Shown here: positions 8,772 through 15,951 of the stretch, piece by piece
Numbering within the stretch: position 1 is the first letter of the stretch
Layout of the letters: each line of letters opens with the position of its first letter
Assembly (NCBI RefSeq): GCF_900109785.1
Contig: NZ_FOBH01000004.1
Span: 124,001 to 188,000, forward strand
Length of the DNA stretch: 64,000 bases
Direction of reading: 5' to 3'
DNA from: Nitrosovibrio tenuis
GTDB taxonomy: Bacteria; Pseudomonadota; Gammaproteobacteria; Burkholderiales; Nitrosomonadaceae
Notes under the pieces: model-generated
Seen by the model: the letters and a program-made list of their open reading frames with translations, nothing else
What the model was told of the DNA's origin: nothing
Database searches by the model: none
Position numbers and translations under genes: made by a program

Positions 8772-9509
8772 CTATTGCAGATTGTTGGTATGAGTTGTTG
8801 ACTGAGAGGCTGTCGCAATAAAGTGGTGGTGGTGGAGTTTGGCAAACATGAAAAGATCAAAGCGGTTGGTGATTTCCAATTTGCTGAAAATGGACGTTAG
8901 ATGATTCCGCAAGGTCTGTTCGCCGATATATAGCTTTTTCGCGAGTTTTTTATTCGAAGCGCCCGCTTCGGTTGCGAATGCGTTGATGATCAAGCGCTCT
9001 TTTCGGGTAAGACTGGCAATTTTTTTAGTGATGCAGTCTTCAGGCTTTTGGCCTGTGCGTAAAAAGTTGCTGAAGATACGTCCGGTAGTACCCCGGTCGA
9101 GCCACAGTTCGCCCGCATGTATCTTTTCGATGGCTTTGAGGATGTTTTGGGTGGACTCTTCTTTATAAATAACGCCGCGCGCCCCATTCAGTACAGCCCC
9201 GTCAACAGCGGCCTGATCGTGAATCTCGGTAAAGATGATAATGTGGGAGCGCTCTTCCTCCAGCAGATTCGGGATGAGGTCTATGCCTTTTTCCATTCCG
9301 AGATAAAGGTCGAGTAAAACGACATGGGGCTTCTTCTCTCTGGCCAGCCGCGTAGCATCCAAGCCATTGGTTGCCTTGCCAACAACTTCCATGCGCGGTG
9401 ACTCATTATTTATGAGCTTTTCGAGCCCCCAAAGAACGATCTGATGACTATTAACCAGGAGGACGTGAATGGACATGTCGGAAGTGGAATTATTAAATTT
9501 TTCTGCCAC
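8772..9509 (-). CDS. NarL/LuxR-family response regulator with altered acidic pocket
   Basis: About 245 residues: an N-terminal receiver domain (about 13-130) and a C-terminal LuxR-type helix-turn-helix (about 165-230, LTRKERLIINAFATEAGASNKK...GEQTLRNHLTSIFSKLEI, here given in two parts). The phospho-acceptor Asp67 (VVLLDLYLG), Thr94 and Lys116 are present. The acidic pair usually next to the first strand is Asn20-Ser21 (LLVNSHQIV), so Mg-dependent phosphorylation may be weak or absent. The start may be GTG 9509 or ATG 9476 (MSIHVLLVN). No sensor kinase lies nearby. It sits between the copper operon and the pilus-like operon, so either could be its target. Confidence 0.85.
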   Translation of the reverse strand: MAEKFNNSTSDMSIHVLLVNSHQIVLWGLEKLINNESPRMEVVGKATNGLDATRLAREKKPHVVLLDLYLGMEKGIDLIPNLLEEERSHIIIFTEIHDQAAVDGAVLNGARGVIYKEESTQNILKAIEKIHAGELWLDRGTTGRIFSNFLRTGQKPEDCITKKIASLTRKERLIINAFATEAGASNKKLAKKLYIGEQTLRNHLTSIFSKLEITNRFDLFMFAKLHHHHFIATASQSTTHTNNLQ

Positions 9510-9993
9510 CTCGGGGGTGTTGAAAAAAGCATAGTATAATTTTTTTCATTATGCAATTGGGGTCATTATGTAAGGGTATGGTTGTACCGGTACTAATATT
9601 TATCATATCTTTCAAAAACTTATTAATGATATGAAATGATGAGTTATGCTCCGGAGTGGAGATACTCTATTTTCGCAACGGCAGTAATTTTGTTTTTTTC
9701 AATACCGGGGTGATAAATGAAGCACGGCTATCGAACCTCTGGTGTACGCGGATATCCGAGTGAAAAGAGATATGGCAACCTGAGCGGTGCACGGCTATGC
9801 TTAAGCGTGACTTGCGCTAGCCCGGCAAGTTTTATTCCCGGCTATTGCTTGCGTCATCCGTCGTCTGTAACCTAATATGTTTGCTAAATATGATTTCCCT
9901 CAAAAAATTTCTCGAGATCGACTTCGCCTGTCTCTTCATTTTTGGTAATCTTTTTGTCATGCATGAGGCTTACACTCTGCACTGTGAAAGTCT
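9510..9993. other. Divergent intergenic region
   Basis: 484 bases between two divergently transcribed genes, expected to hold both promoters. Visible elements are the palindrome GTACCGGTAC (9584-9593) and a 7-bp inverted repeat TCATATC/GATATGA (9603-9609, 9628-9634). No gene was recognised. Confidence 0.5.
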
Positions 9994-10449
9994 ATGAGTA
10001 AATCCCGAAATACTGTGAGCAAATATTGGCGAGTTTCGCGCCGATATGACGCGGACGGATTCACCCTCCTTGAATTACTGGTTGTAATGGTCATTATCGG
10101 ATTGCTGGCCGGTTACGTCGCGCCCAAGTATTTTTCGCAGGTCGGTAAGTCTGAAGTTAAAGTGGCTCAAGCGCAGATTGACTCCCTTGAAAAAGCGCTG
10201 GATCAATATCGGCTGGATACCGGGCATTATCCCGCTACCGAGCAAGGATTGCCCGCATTGATGGGCCGACCGGCAAACGAGCCGAAATGGCAGGGGCCTT
10301 ACCTGAAGAAGGCTGCCCCACCCGATCCCTGGGGACGCCCGTACGTCTACAAATATCCGGGGGAACGCGGGGAGTACGATTTGTACTCCTTCGGCAAGGA
10401 CGGCCAGCCAGGGGGTACGGGGGAAGCAGCGGATATCACGAACTGGTAG
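9994..10449 (+). CDS. gspG: Major pseudopilin, GspG-like
   Basis: A 151-residue type II secretion major pseudopilin. A long basic leader ends at the prepilin peptidase site DG-FTLLELLVVMVIIG (cleavage before Phe, Glu at +5). The remainder has the GspG hallmarks: a long N-terminal helix, TGHYPATEQGLPALM, WQGPYLKK, PDPWGRPYVYKYPG and YDLYSFGKDGQPGG, the calcium-binding C-terminal loop region. It should polymerise in the inner membrane/periplasm as the pseudopilus shaft. It is the first gene of an eleven-gene operon on this strand; the next gene starts six bases after its stop. Confidence 0.95.
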   Translation: MSKSRNTVSKYWRVSRRYDADGFTLLELLVVMVIIGLLAGYVAPKYFSQVGKSEVKVAQAQIDSLEKALDQYRLDTGHYPATEQGLPALMGRPANEPKWQGPYLKKAAPPDPWGRPYVYKYPGERGEYDLYSFGKDGQPGGTGEAADITNW

Positions 10450-10455
10450 GTTGCG

Positions 10456-11640
10456 ATGCGGTACGAAGTGAAAGCTGTGCTAGCCGGGCAGGGTACGGTA
10501 TTTCTGGAACTCGACGCGGATAACGAGGAGGAGGCTCGTCTCCAGGTCGCGGCGAAGGGTGGAATGGTATTGCATGTCAGGCGGAGATTTTCCGGCTGGA
10601 TACCGAAGCGCAGAGTGCGGTTTCCGCTCGCACACTTCAGTCAGGAATTGCTTTCGCTGCTGGTAGCGGGGCTCAGCTTGGTGGAGAGCATCGAAACGCT
10701 GGCGGATAAAGAGCAGGACGCAGGAACGCGTAAAATTATTCAGGGCCTGCTGGCGCGGCTTTACGAAGGCGTTACTTTTTCCCGGGCACTGGAGTCCTAC
10801 CCTCAGGCATTTCCGCCCCTTTACGTCGCGAGCGCAAGGGCGAGCGAGCGTACCGGCGACCTTCCCGAAGCCTTGACGCGTTTCATAACTTACCAGACGC
10901 AGATGGATCTGGTTCGCAAGAAATTGATCGGCGCGTCTATCTACCCGGTTCTTCTGTTATCGATTGGCCTGCTCGTGGCTATATTTCTCCTGGTTTTCGT
11001 GGTGCCGAAGTTCAGTGCAATTTATGAGGACGTTGGAGCGGATTTACCTTGGCTTTCGATGCTTCTGATCAAGTGGGGGCGTCTCGTGCATGACCACGGA
11101 TGGCAACTGGCGGGCGTTGCAGGTGCTATGCTGGGTTTTATTATTTACGGCGTAAATCAGCCGTTGTTCAAACAATGGGTTAACCAGCAATTATGGCATA
11201 TTCCTGCTATTGGGGAACGCATGCGCGTGTATCAGCTTGCGCGTTTTTACAAAACGCTGGGTATGTTATTGCGGGGCGGCATCCCGGTGGTAAAAGCGCT
11301 CGAGATGGTGGATGGCCTGTTGCAGCCACACTTTCGGCCGCGGGTTCGCGCTGCCGCGGTCCGTATTCGCGAGGGCAAAACTATTTCGGCGGCCATGGAG
11401 GCGGAAGGGTTGACCACCGCTGTCGGCAATCGCATGCTGCGGGTCGGCGAAAGGACAGGCCTCATGGGTGAAATGATGGAGCGCATCGGTAATTTTCATG
11501 ATGAAGAAATTGCGCGCTGGGTTGAATGGATAACCAAGCTGATTGAACCGTTGCTAATGGCGGTCATCGGTGGCGTGATCGGTGGAATAATCATTCTCAT
11601 GTATATGCCAATATTCCAGTTGGCGGGAAGTGTCGGTTGA
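10456..11640 (+). CDS. gspF: Inner-membrane platform protein GspF
   Basis: A 394-residue polytopic membrane protein with the two repeated GspF/PilC domains (first about 65-190, second about 265-390) and three membrane segments (about 168-190, 215-235, 365-390). Typical motifs are FSQELLSLLVAGLSLVESIE and FYKTLGMLLRGGIPVVKALE. It links the GspE motor to pseudopilus assembly. Its TGA stop overlaps the TTG start of gspE in TTGA, so the two are translationally coupled. Confidence 0.95.
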   Translation: MRYEVKAVLAGQGTVFLELDADNEEEARLQVAAKGGMVLHVRRRFSGWIPKRRVRFPLAHFSQELLSLLVAGLSLVESIETLADKEQDAGTRKIIQGLLARLYEGVTFSRALESYPQAFPPLYVASARASERTGDLPEALTRFITYQTQMDLVRKKLIGASIYPVLLLSIGLLVAIFLLVFVVPKFSAIYEDVGADLPWLSMLLIKWGRLVHDHGWQLAGVAGAMLGFIIYGVNQPLFKQWVNQQLWHIPAIGERMRVYQLARFYKTLGMLLRGGIPVVKALEMVDGLLQPHFRPRVRAAAVRIREGKTISAAMEAEGLTTAVGNRMLRVGERTGLMGEMMERIGNFHDEEIARWVEWITKLIEPLLMAVIGGVIGGIIILMYMPIFQLAGSVG

Positions 11641-13505
11641 GTCAAGTTGTTGAATCCGCCATGCCATCGCCGGCAAGCGCTTCGATAGTGGTTGAATCCG
11701 CCGTGCCATCGCCGGCAAGCACTTCGATAGTGGTTGAATCCGCCGTGCCATCGCCGGCAAACGCTTCGATAGTGGTTGAATCCGCCCTGCCATCGCCGGC
11801 AAGCGCTTCGATACTGGTTGAATCCGCCGTCCCATCACCGGCGATCGCTTCAATCGATGCACGTCAGCTTTTTGAAGCGCGTGCAGAGGCGGCCAGCCAG
11901 GGTATTCCGGTCATCCGGCTGCTGGAGGAACAATACGGCTGGGCGCCGGATGTCTTGATTGCGGAACTCGGCAGGCTGCTGCGGATGCCCGTATTGACAA
12001 TGGAGAATCTGCGCTCTTTTCATACCGCGTTTGAAAAATTGTCTTTTAATGAAGCGGTCACGCAGGAATGCGCGTTGTTCCGCGATGGAGATGATTACAT
12101 TCTGGCTGTAGGCAATCCGTTCCTGCCTCATCTGAGAGCCTGGGTGGAGGATCGTATTGACACCCCTGCAGCGTGGCATTTGGTCCACCCAGCCGATCTG
12201 GCTGCTTTTTTCTCGCAGCAGGAACAGACGATGCGCGCCATGGACAGCGTGCTCCCGGCGGCCCATCGCCGTGCCGAACAGGCGGGTGAGGAAAACCTTT
12301 CGCTCAAGACCATCAACGAAGGCACCAGCCCGGTGGTGCGGCTGGTGCATTCCACGTTATATGACGCGCATAAATCGCAGGCGAGCGATATTCATCTTGA
12401 GATGGCAACCGGAGCGCTATCCATCAAGTATCGAATAGATGGTGTACTGACGGCAATTGGGGTTGTGCAAGGCGCCGATCTGGCGGAACAGGTCATTTCC
12501 CGCATCAAGGTGATGTCCGATCTGGATATTGCCGAGCGGCGCGTGCCTCAGGATGGTCGGTTCAAGATTTCCATCCAGGGCCGGGAAATTGATTTTCGCG
12601 TATCGATCATGCCGAGCATTTTTGGCGAAGATGCGGTGTTACGTATCCTCGACCGCCAGGCGCTGGCAGATCACGTCGAAGGCCTCACGCTTAATCATCT
12701 CGGATTCGACAAGCCCACTATGGCGGGCTTGCGGCGCCTGAGTTCGGAGCCGTATGGAATGCTGCTTGTGACCGGTCCTACCGGCAGCGGCAAAACCACA
12801 ACGCTTTATGCAGCGATTTCCGAAGTCAACACCGGCCACGACAAAATCATCACCATTGAAGATCCGATTGAGTACCAGTTGCCGGGCGTACTCCAGATTC
12901 CCGTCAACGAAAAGAAGGGGCTGACGTTCGTGCGGGGCTTGCGCTCCATTCTGCGCCACGACCCCGATAAGATTATGGTTGGCGAGATTCGGGACCCGGA
13001 GACCGCGCAAATTGCAATACAAGCCGCGTTGACGGGCCATCTGGTTTTCACAACGGTCCATGCCAATAATGTATTCGACGTCATCGGGCGTTTTTCACAT
13101 ATGGGCGTGGATCCTTACAGTTTTGTGTCAGCCCTCAACGGAATCGCGGCGCAAAGGCTGGTTCGCCTGCTTTGCGCACACTGCGCGATAGAAGAACGCC
13201 CGGACGAGCAGCTGATTCGGGAATCCGGAATCGATCCTGAACATGCCCGCACGTTCCGGTTTCGTGCGGGAAAAGGTTGCGGTCAATGCCGGGGAAGCGG
13301 TTACCGGGGACGCAACGCGATTGCGGAGATGCTGGTGCTGAATGATGAAATTCGCGAACTCATCGTGGCGCGGGAACCGATCCGACGGATAAAGGAAGCG
13401 GCAAAGCGCAATGGCACCCGTTTCTTGCGTGACGCGGCGCTTGATATGGTAAGTACCGGGCAAACCAGCTTACAGGAGGCCAACCGTGTCACTATTGTGG
13501 CATGA
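11637..13505 (+). CDS. gspE: Secretion/pilus assembly ATPase GspE with N-terminal repeat
   Basis: A 622-residue GspE/PilB ATPase driving pseudopilus assembly from the cytoplasm. After a repeat-encoded segment (residues about 5-74) come the N-terminal MshE-like domain and the catalytic domain. The Walker A motif GPTGSGKTTT is at about 380-389; the His box, TIEDPIEYQLPG and a tetracysteine zinc element (CAHC and CGQC pairs) follow. The TTG start at 11637 lies after GGGAAG and overlaps the gspF stop; ATG 11661 is an alternative that would still include most of the repeats. The 42-bp tandem repeats have no counterpart in ordinary GspE. The 3' end overlaps the next gene by 20 bases. Confidence 0.94.
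   Translation: MSQVVESAMPSPASASIVVESAVPSPASTSIVVESAVPSPANASIVVESALPSPASASILVESAVPSPAIASIDARQLFEARAEAASQGIPVIRLLEEQYGWAPDVLIAELGRLLRMPVLTMENLRSFHTAFEKLSFNEAVTQECALFRDGDDYILAVGNPFLPHLRAWVEDRIDTPAAWHLVHPADLAAFFSQQEQTMRAMDSVLPAAHRRAEQAGEENLSLKTINEGTSPVVRLVHSTLYDAHKSQASDIHLEMATGALSIKYRIDGVLTAIGVVQGADLAEQVISRIKVMSDLDIAERRVPQDGRFKISIQGREIDFRVSIMPSIFGEDAVLRILDRQALADHVEGLTLNHLGFDKPTMAGLRRLSSEPYGMLLVTGPTGSGKTTTLYAAISEVNTGHDKIITIEDPIEYQLPGVLQIPVNEKKGLTFVRGLRSILRHDPDKIMVGEIRDPETAQIAIQAALTGHLVFTTVHANNVFDVIGRFSHMGVDPYSFVSALNGIAAQRLVRLLCAHCAIEERPDEQLIRESGIDPEHARTFRFRAGKGCGQCRGSGYRGRNAIAEMLVLNDEIRELIVAREPIRRIKEAAKRNGTRFLRDAALDMVSTGQTSLQEANRVTIVA
11649..11858 (+). repeat. Five tandem 42-bp repeats inside gspE
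   Basis: Five consecutive copies start at 11649, 11691, 11733, 11775 and 11817. Each encodes 14 residues of the form VESAVPSPASASIV; the last copy is most diverged. Copies differ by few bases, so the array is probably recent and could change in number. There are no spacers, so it is not a CRISPR array. Confidence 0.95.
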
Positions 13506-14328
13506 CCGGCTTCAGGTTTTTTTTGCTCCTGCTCGGGTCATACTCGTGCGCTCGTATAAAGGCGTGAAACCAAAACCTGCCACACAACTATCCGTCGAAT
13601 GTGAGCATAAGCCGGATCAAGCTGCATGGGAATCTCCGCTTGCGCAATTGGAGGAGATAATTGCTAACGCCCAAGGAACCGAAGTAGTCATTACTCTTTC
13701 CAATCACTTTATGCGATACGCGGTTCTGGCTTCGCAGAAAAATATTGCGAGCGCTGCTGAATTGCATGCATATGCGGAATTTCACATGCGTGAAGTATTT
13801 GGAGAACGTGCGGCGGAATGGATGATTAGTGTAAGCGCCTGGGACCCATGCAGCGGCGGTGTCTGCGCGGCAATGCCGCGCAGCCTGTTCGAACGGCTGG
13901 AAGAACTTACCGCGCGCGGCAAGACAAGGCTGAAATATATCGAGCCTTACTTAACCGCGACATTCGATCACTGGCGCAAACACTTCGATGCCCGCCGGGG
14001 GTGGTTCGTATTGGTCGAAACCGGCCGTTTTTGCCTTGCTTTGCTGGAGGACGGAGCCTGGCAGCGAATAAGCAATCAGAGAATCGTCCATAATCTGGAA
14101 GATGAACTGCTTGTAACGCTCGATCAGGAGGCAATACTCTTTTCCGGACGCAAGGAAGCGATCGAAACAGTTTATTTATTCGCGCCAGAGCATCCGCAAC
14201 TGATATTGCCTGAGGATTGCGGTTGGCGGGTTACTTCTCTGCATACTGTCAATACGCTTCCTCCACCGCATTACCCGGCCGGCGCTATTGTTCCTGATAA
14301 GGCCAACGAATGCGCAGCCTCAGGCTAA
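13486..14328 (+). CDS. PilM/GspL-like cytoplasmic assembly protein
   Basis: A 280-residue protein in the position of PilM or the cytoplasmic part of GspL, between the ATPase and PilN/PilO-like genes. It starts with GTG at 13486, supported by AGGAGG six bases upstream (13474-13479). The sequence is weakly conserved; LEEIIANAQGTEVVITLSN and the alternating strand/helix pattern (WFVLVETGRFCLALLEDG) suggest an actin-like fold. No membrane segment is visible, favouring PilM over full GspL. It would dock the ATPase to the inner-membrane PilN/PilO pair. Assignment rests mainly on order and size. Confidence 0.72.
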   Translation: MSLLWHDRLQVFFAPARVILVRSYKGVKPKPATQLSVECEHKPDQAAWESPLAQLEEIIANAQGTEVVITLSNHFMRYAVLASQKNIASAAELHAYAEFHMREVFGERAAEWMISVSAWDPCSGGVCAAMPRSLFERLEELTARGKTRLKYIEPYLTATFDHWRKHFDARRGWFVLVETGRFCLALLEDGAWQRISNQRIVHNLEDELLVTLDQEAILFSGRKEAIETVYLFAPEHPQLILPEDCGWRVTSLHTVNTLPPPHYPAGAIVPDKANECAASG

Positions 14329-14837
14329 GATTCCCGGACAGCGGGGGCGAAGCGCGGCAAGCCGGCTATGCCGTTATGATGCTCGGTATAATCGTTCTGG
14401 CCGGAGTGCTCTATCAATTCCAGGTGGCCATGAACGAGGTGGCTTATTGGGATCTGCGCATTGCCAGCATGGACCGGCGGATAGAGCGAAAAACGTCGCC
14501 CGAGGTTTTCTCCGGGCCGGAGAGACCGGAGATGAAACGGGAGGTAAGAAAAGCCAATGCAGTGATGAGCGAACTTGATCTGCCTTGGGGAGCTCTGTTT
14601 GATTCGATCGAGTATGCCTCAAGCCACGATGTGGCTCTGCTCTCGATTCAGCCCGATGCCTCAAGCCGAAAGATGCGAATTGGCGGCGAAGCCAAAAATA
14701 TTCCGGCGATGCTCGAGTTCGTGGGCGCCCTTGAGCGCGAGCCCGCGCTAAAGGACGCTCACCTGCTCAAATACGAGATCAAGCGCGATGATCCGCATCG
14801 GCCCGTGACCTTCTTCGTATCCGCATCATGGGCTTGA
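14310..14837 (+). CDS. PilN-like inner-membrane assembly protein
   Basis: A 175-residue bitopic protein: a short cytoplasmic N-terminus, one membrane helix (about residues 19-38, YAVMMLGIIVLAGVLYQFQV), a helical stretch, then a small alpha/beta periplasmic domain (about 100-175). This architecture and the position just before a PilO-like gene point to PilN/GspL C-terminal type. It overlaps the genes on both sides by a few bases, showing tight coupling. It probably pairs with the next product in the inner-membrane ring. Confidence 0.72.
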   Translation: MRSLRLRFPDSGGEARQAGYAVMMLGIIVLAGVLYQFQVAMNEVAYWDLRIASMDRRIERKTSPEVFSGPERPEMKREVRKANAVMSELDLPWGALFDSIEYASSHDVALLSIQPDASSRKMRIGGEAKNIPAMLEFVGALEREPALKDAHLLKYEIKRDDPHRPVTFFVSASWA

Positions 14838-15406
14838 GTCGATTATCCGACATGATCCTGCGGATACGGTGGCAGGCGGAGCAGCTTGGCACGCCGGGAA
14901 AAATCGGCCTGGGGCTGTTGGTTTTTTCAATAGTGTTTTTTGTGGCGGCAGTATTGCCTCGCCAGGCGGAGTCGAGCGCCCTGATGGTCGAGGCAGAGAC
15001 CATGCAGGCGCGCTTAAGAGCAGAACCTGCGCCGGAAGGCGAGAAAGCGACCCGAAAGATACCGCGCACGCAAGGGTTGAAAGTATTTTATGCTTTTTTT
15101 CCGAATACTGATTCGACCCCATTCTGGATCGCGGAAGTGGTACAGGCCGCGGCAAAGAACGGTGTGGAAATCAATGGGACAGAATATCGCATGGACCGGG
15201 AGAAAGAAGTGAAACTGGCGCGCTATGAGATGATATTGCCAGTTCGGGGGCAATATCCGCACGTGCGCGGTTTTGTTGCCGATACCCTGCGGGCTGTCCC
15301 GGCACTCGCGCTTGTCGATGTTGCGATAAAACGCGAGAGCGTACAATCGGAATTGCTTGAAGCAAACCTTAAATTCAATCTCTATCTGAGCGAAGGCAAG
15401 AAATGA
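14828..15406 (+). CDS. PilO/GspM-like inner-membrane assembly protein
   Basis: A 192-residue bitopic protein with one membrane segment (about 26-44, IGLGLLVFSIVFFVAAVLP), a charged linker and a periplasmic ferredoxin-like domain (about 85-190) containing YEMILPVRGQYPHVRGFVAD, typical of PilO. It should heterodimerise with the PilN-like protein and connect the motor to the secretin via the following PilP/GspC-like protein. It overlaps both neighbours by 4-10 bases. Confidence 0.72.
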   Translation: MGLSRLSDMILRIRWQAEQLGTPGKIGLGLLVFSIVFFVAAVLPRQAESSALMVEAETMQARLRAEPAPEGEKATRKIPRTQGLKVFYAFFPNTDSTPFWIAEVVQAAAKNGVEINGTEYRMDREKEVKLARYEMILPVRGQYPHVRGFVADTLRAVPALALVDVAIKRESVQSELLEANLKFNLYLSEGKK

Positions 15407-15951
15407 AACAGGCCGCGGGGCGAGGGCGGGCATTGTGGCTGGGCGGTGCCCTGGCGGCAGCGCTTCTCGCCGCTCAATGGGTGAGCGGAGAAGACGGCGG
15501 CGCGGATTCGGGGCGAGCGGTTGAAGACACGATGCCACGAAAGGAAGTGCGCCCTCCGGAAAACCAACCGGCAAAGGAAACAGGACGCGACGCCGCAAAT
15601 GAAGCCGAGCAGTTACAGCTCGAGCGATTGGAGCGCCGGAAATTCAGTGCGCAGGCAGGTGACATTTTCCGGAACCAATCATGGGCACCGCCGCCTCCGC
15701 CTGCCTCTTCGAAACCCCCTCCTCCGGCACCGCCACCCCTGCAATTCAAGTATCTCGGCAGAGTTACCGAAGGAGATGAAACGCGAGTGTTTCTAGCTCT
15801 GGCCGAACGTAATTATATTGTCAGGCCGGGGGAGAACATCGATAGCCAGTATCGAATGGATGCGGTGAACGAACACGCCATCACCCTCACCTATCTCCCT
15901 CTTAACGCAAAGCAGATGCTTGCTATCGCAGGGCCAGGGAACGTTCAATGA
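15403..15951 (+). CDS. PilP/GspC-like connector protein
   Basis: A 182-residue protein with an N-terminal hydrophobic segment (about 10-24), a charged and proline-rich linker (PPPPPASSKPPPPAPPP near 85-104) and a small C-terminal HR-like domain (LQFKYLGRVTEGDETRVFLA...). This layout matches PilP or GspC homology-region proteins, which bridge the inner-membrane platform to the secretin. The proline run probably spans the periplasm. It ends with a four-base overlap into the secretin gene. Confidence 0.7.
   Translation: MKQAAGRGRALWLGGALAAALLAAQWVSGEDGGADSGRAVEDTMPRKEVRPPENQPAKETGRDAANEAEQLQLERLERRKFSAQAGDIFRNQSWAPPPPPASSKPPPPAPPPLQFKYLGRVTEGDETRVFLALAERNYIVRPGENIDSQYRMDAVNEHAITLTYLPLNAKQMLAIAGPGNVQ

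Noticed and set aside
8594-8860. 88-codon minus-strand frame between the copper operon and the response regulator
   Set aside because: It overlaps the 3' end of the response regulator gene, has no ribosome binding site and no recognisable protein character.
11649-11858. CRISPR array
   Set aside because: The 42-bp units are directly contiguous with no spacers, remain in frame and encode protein.
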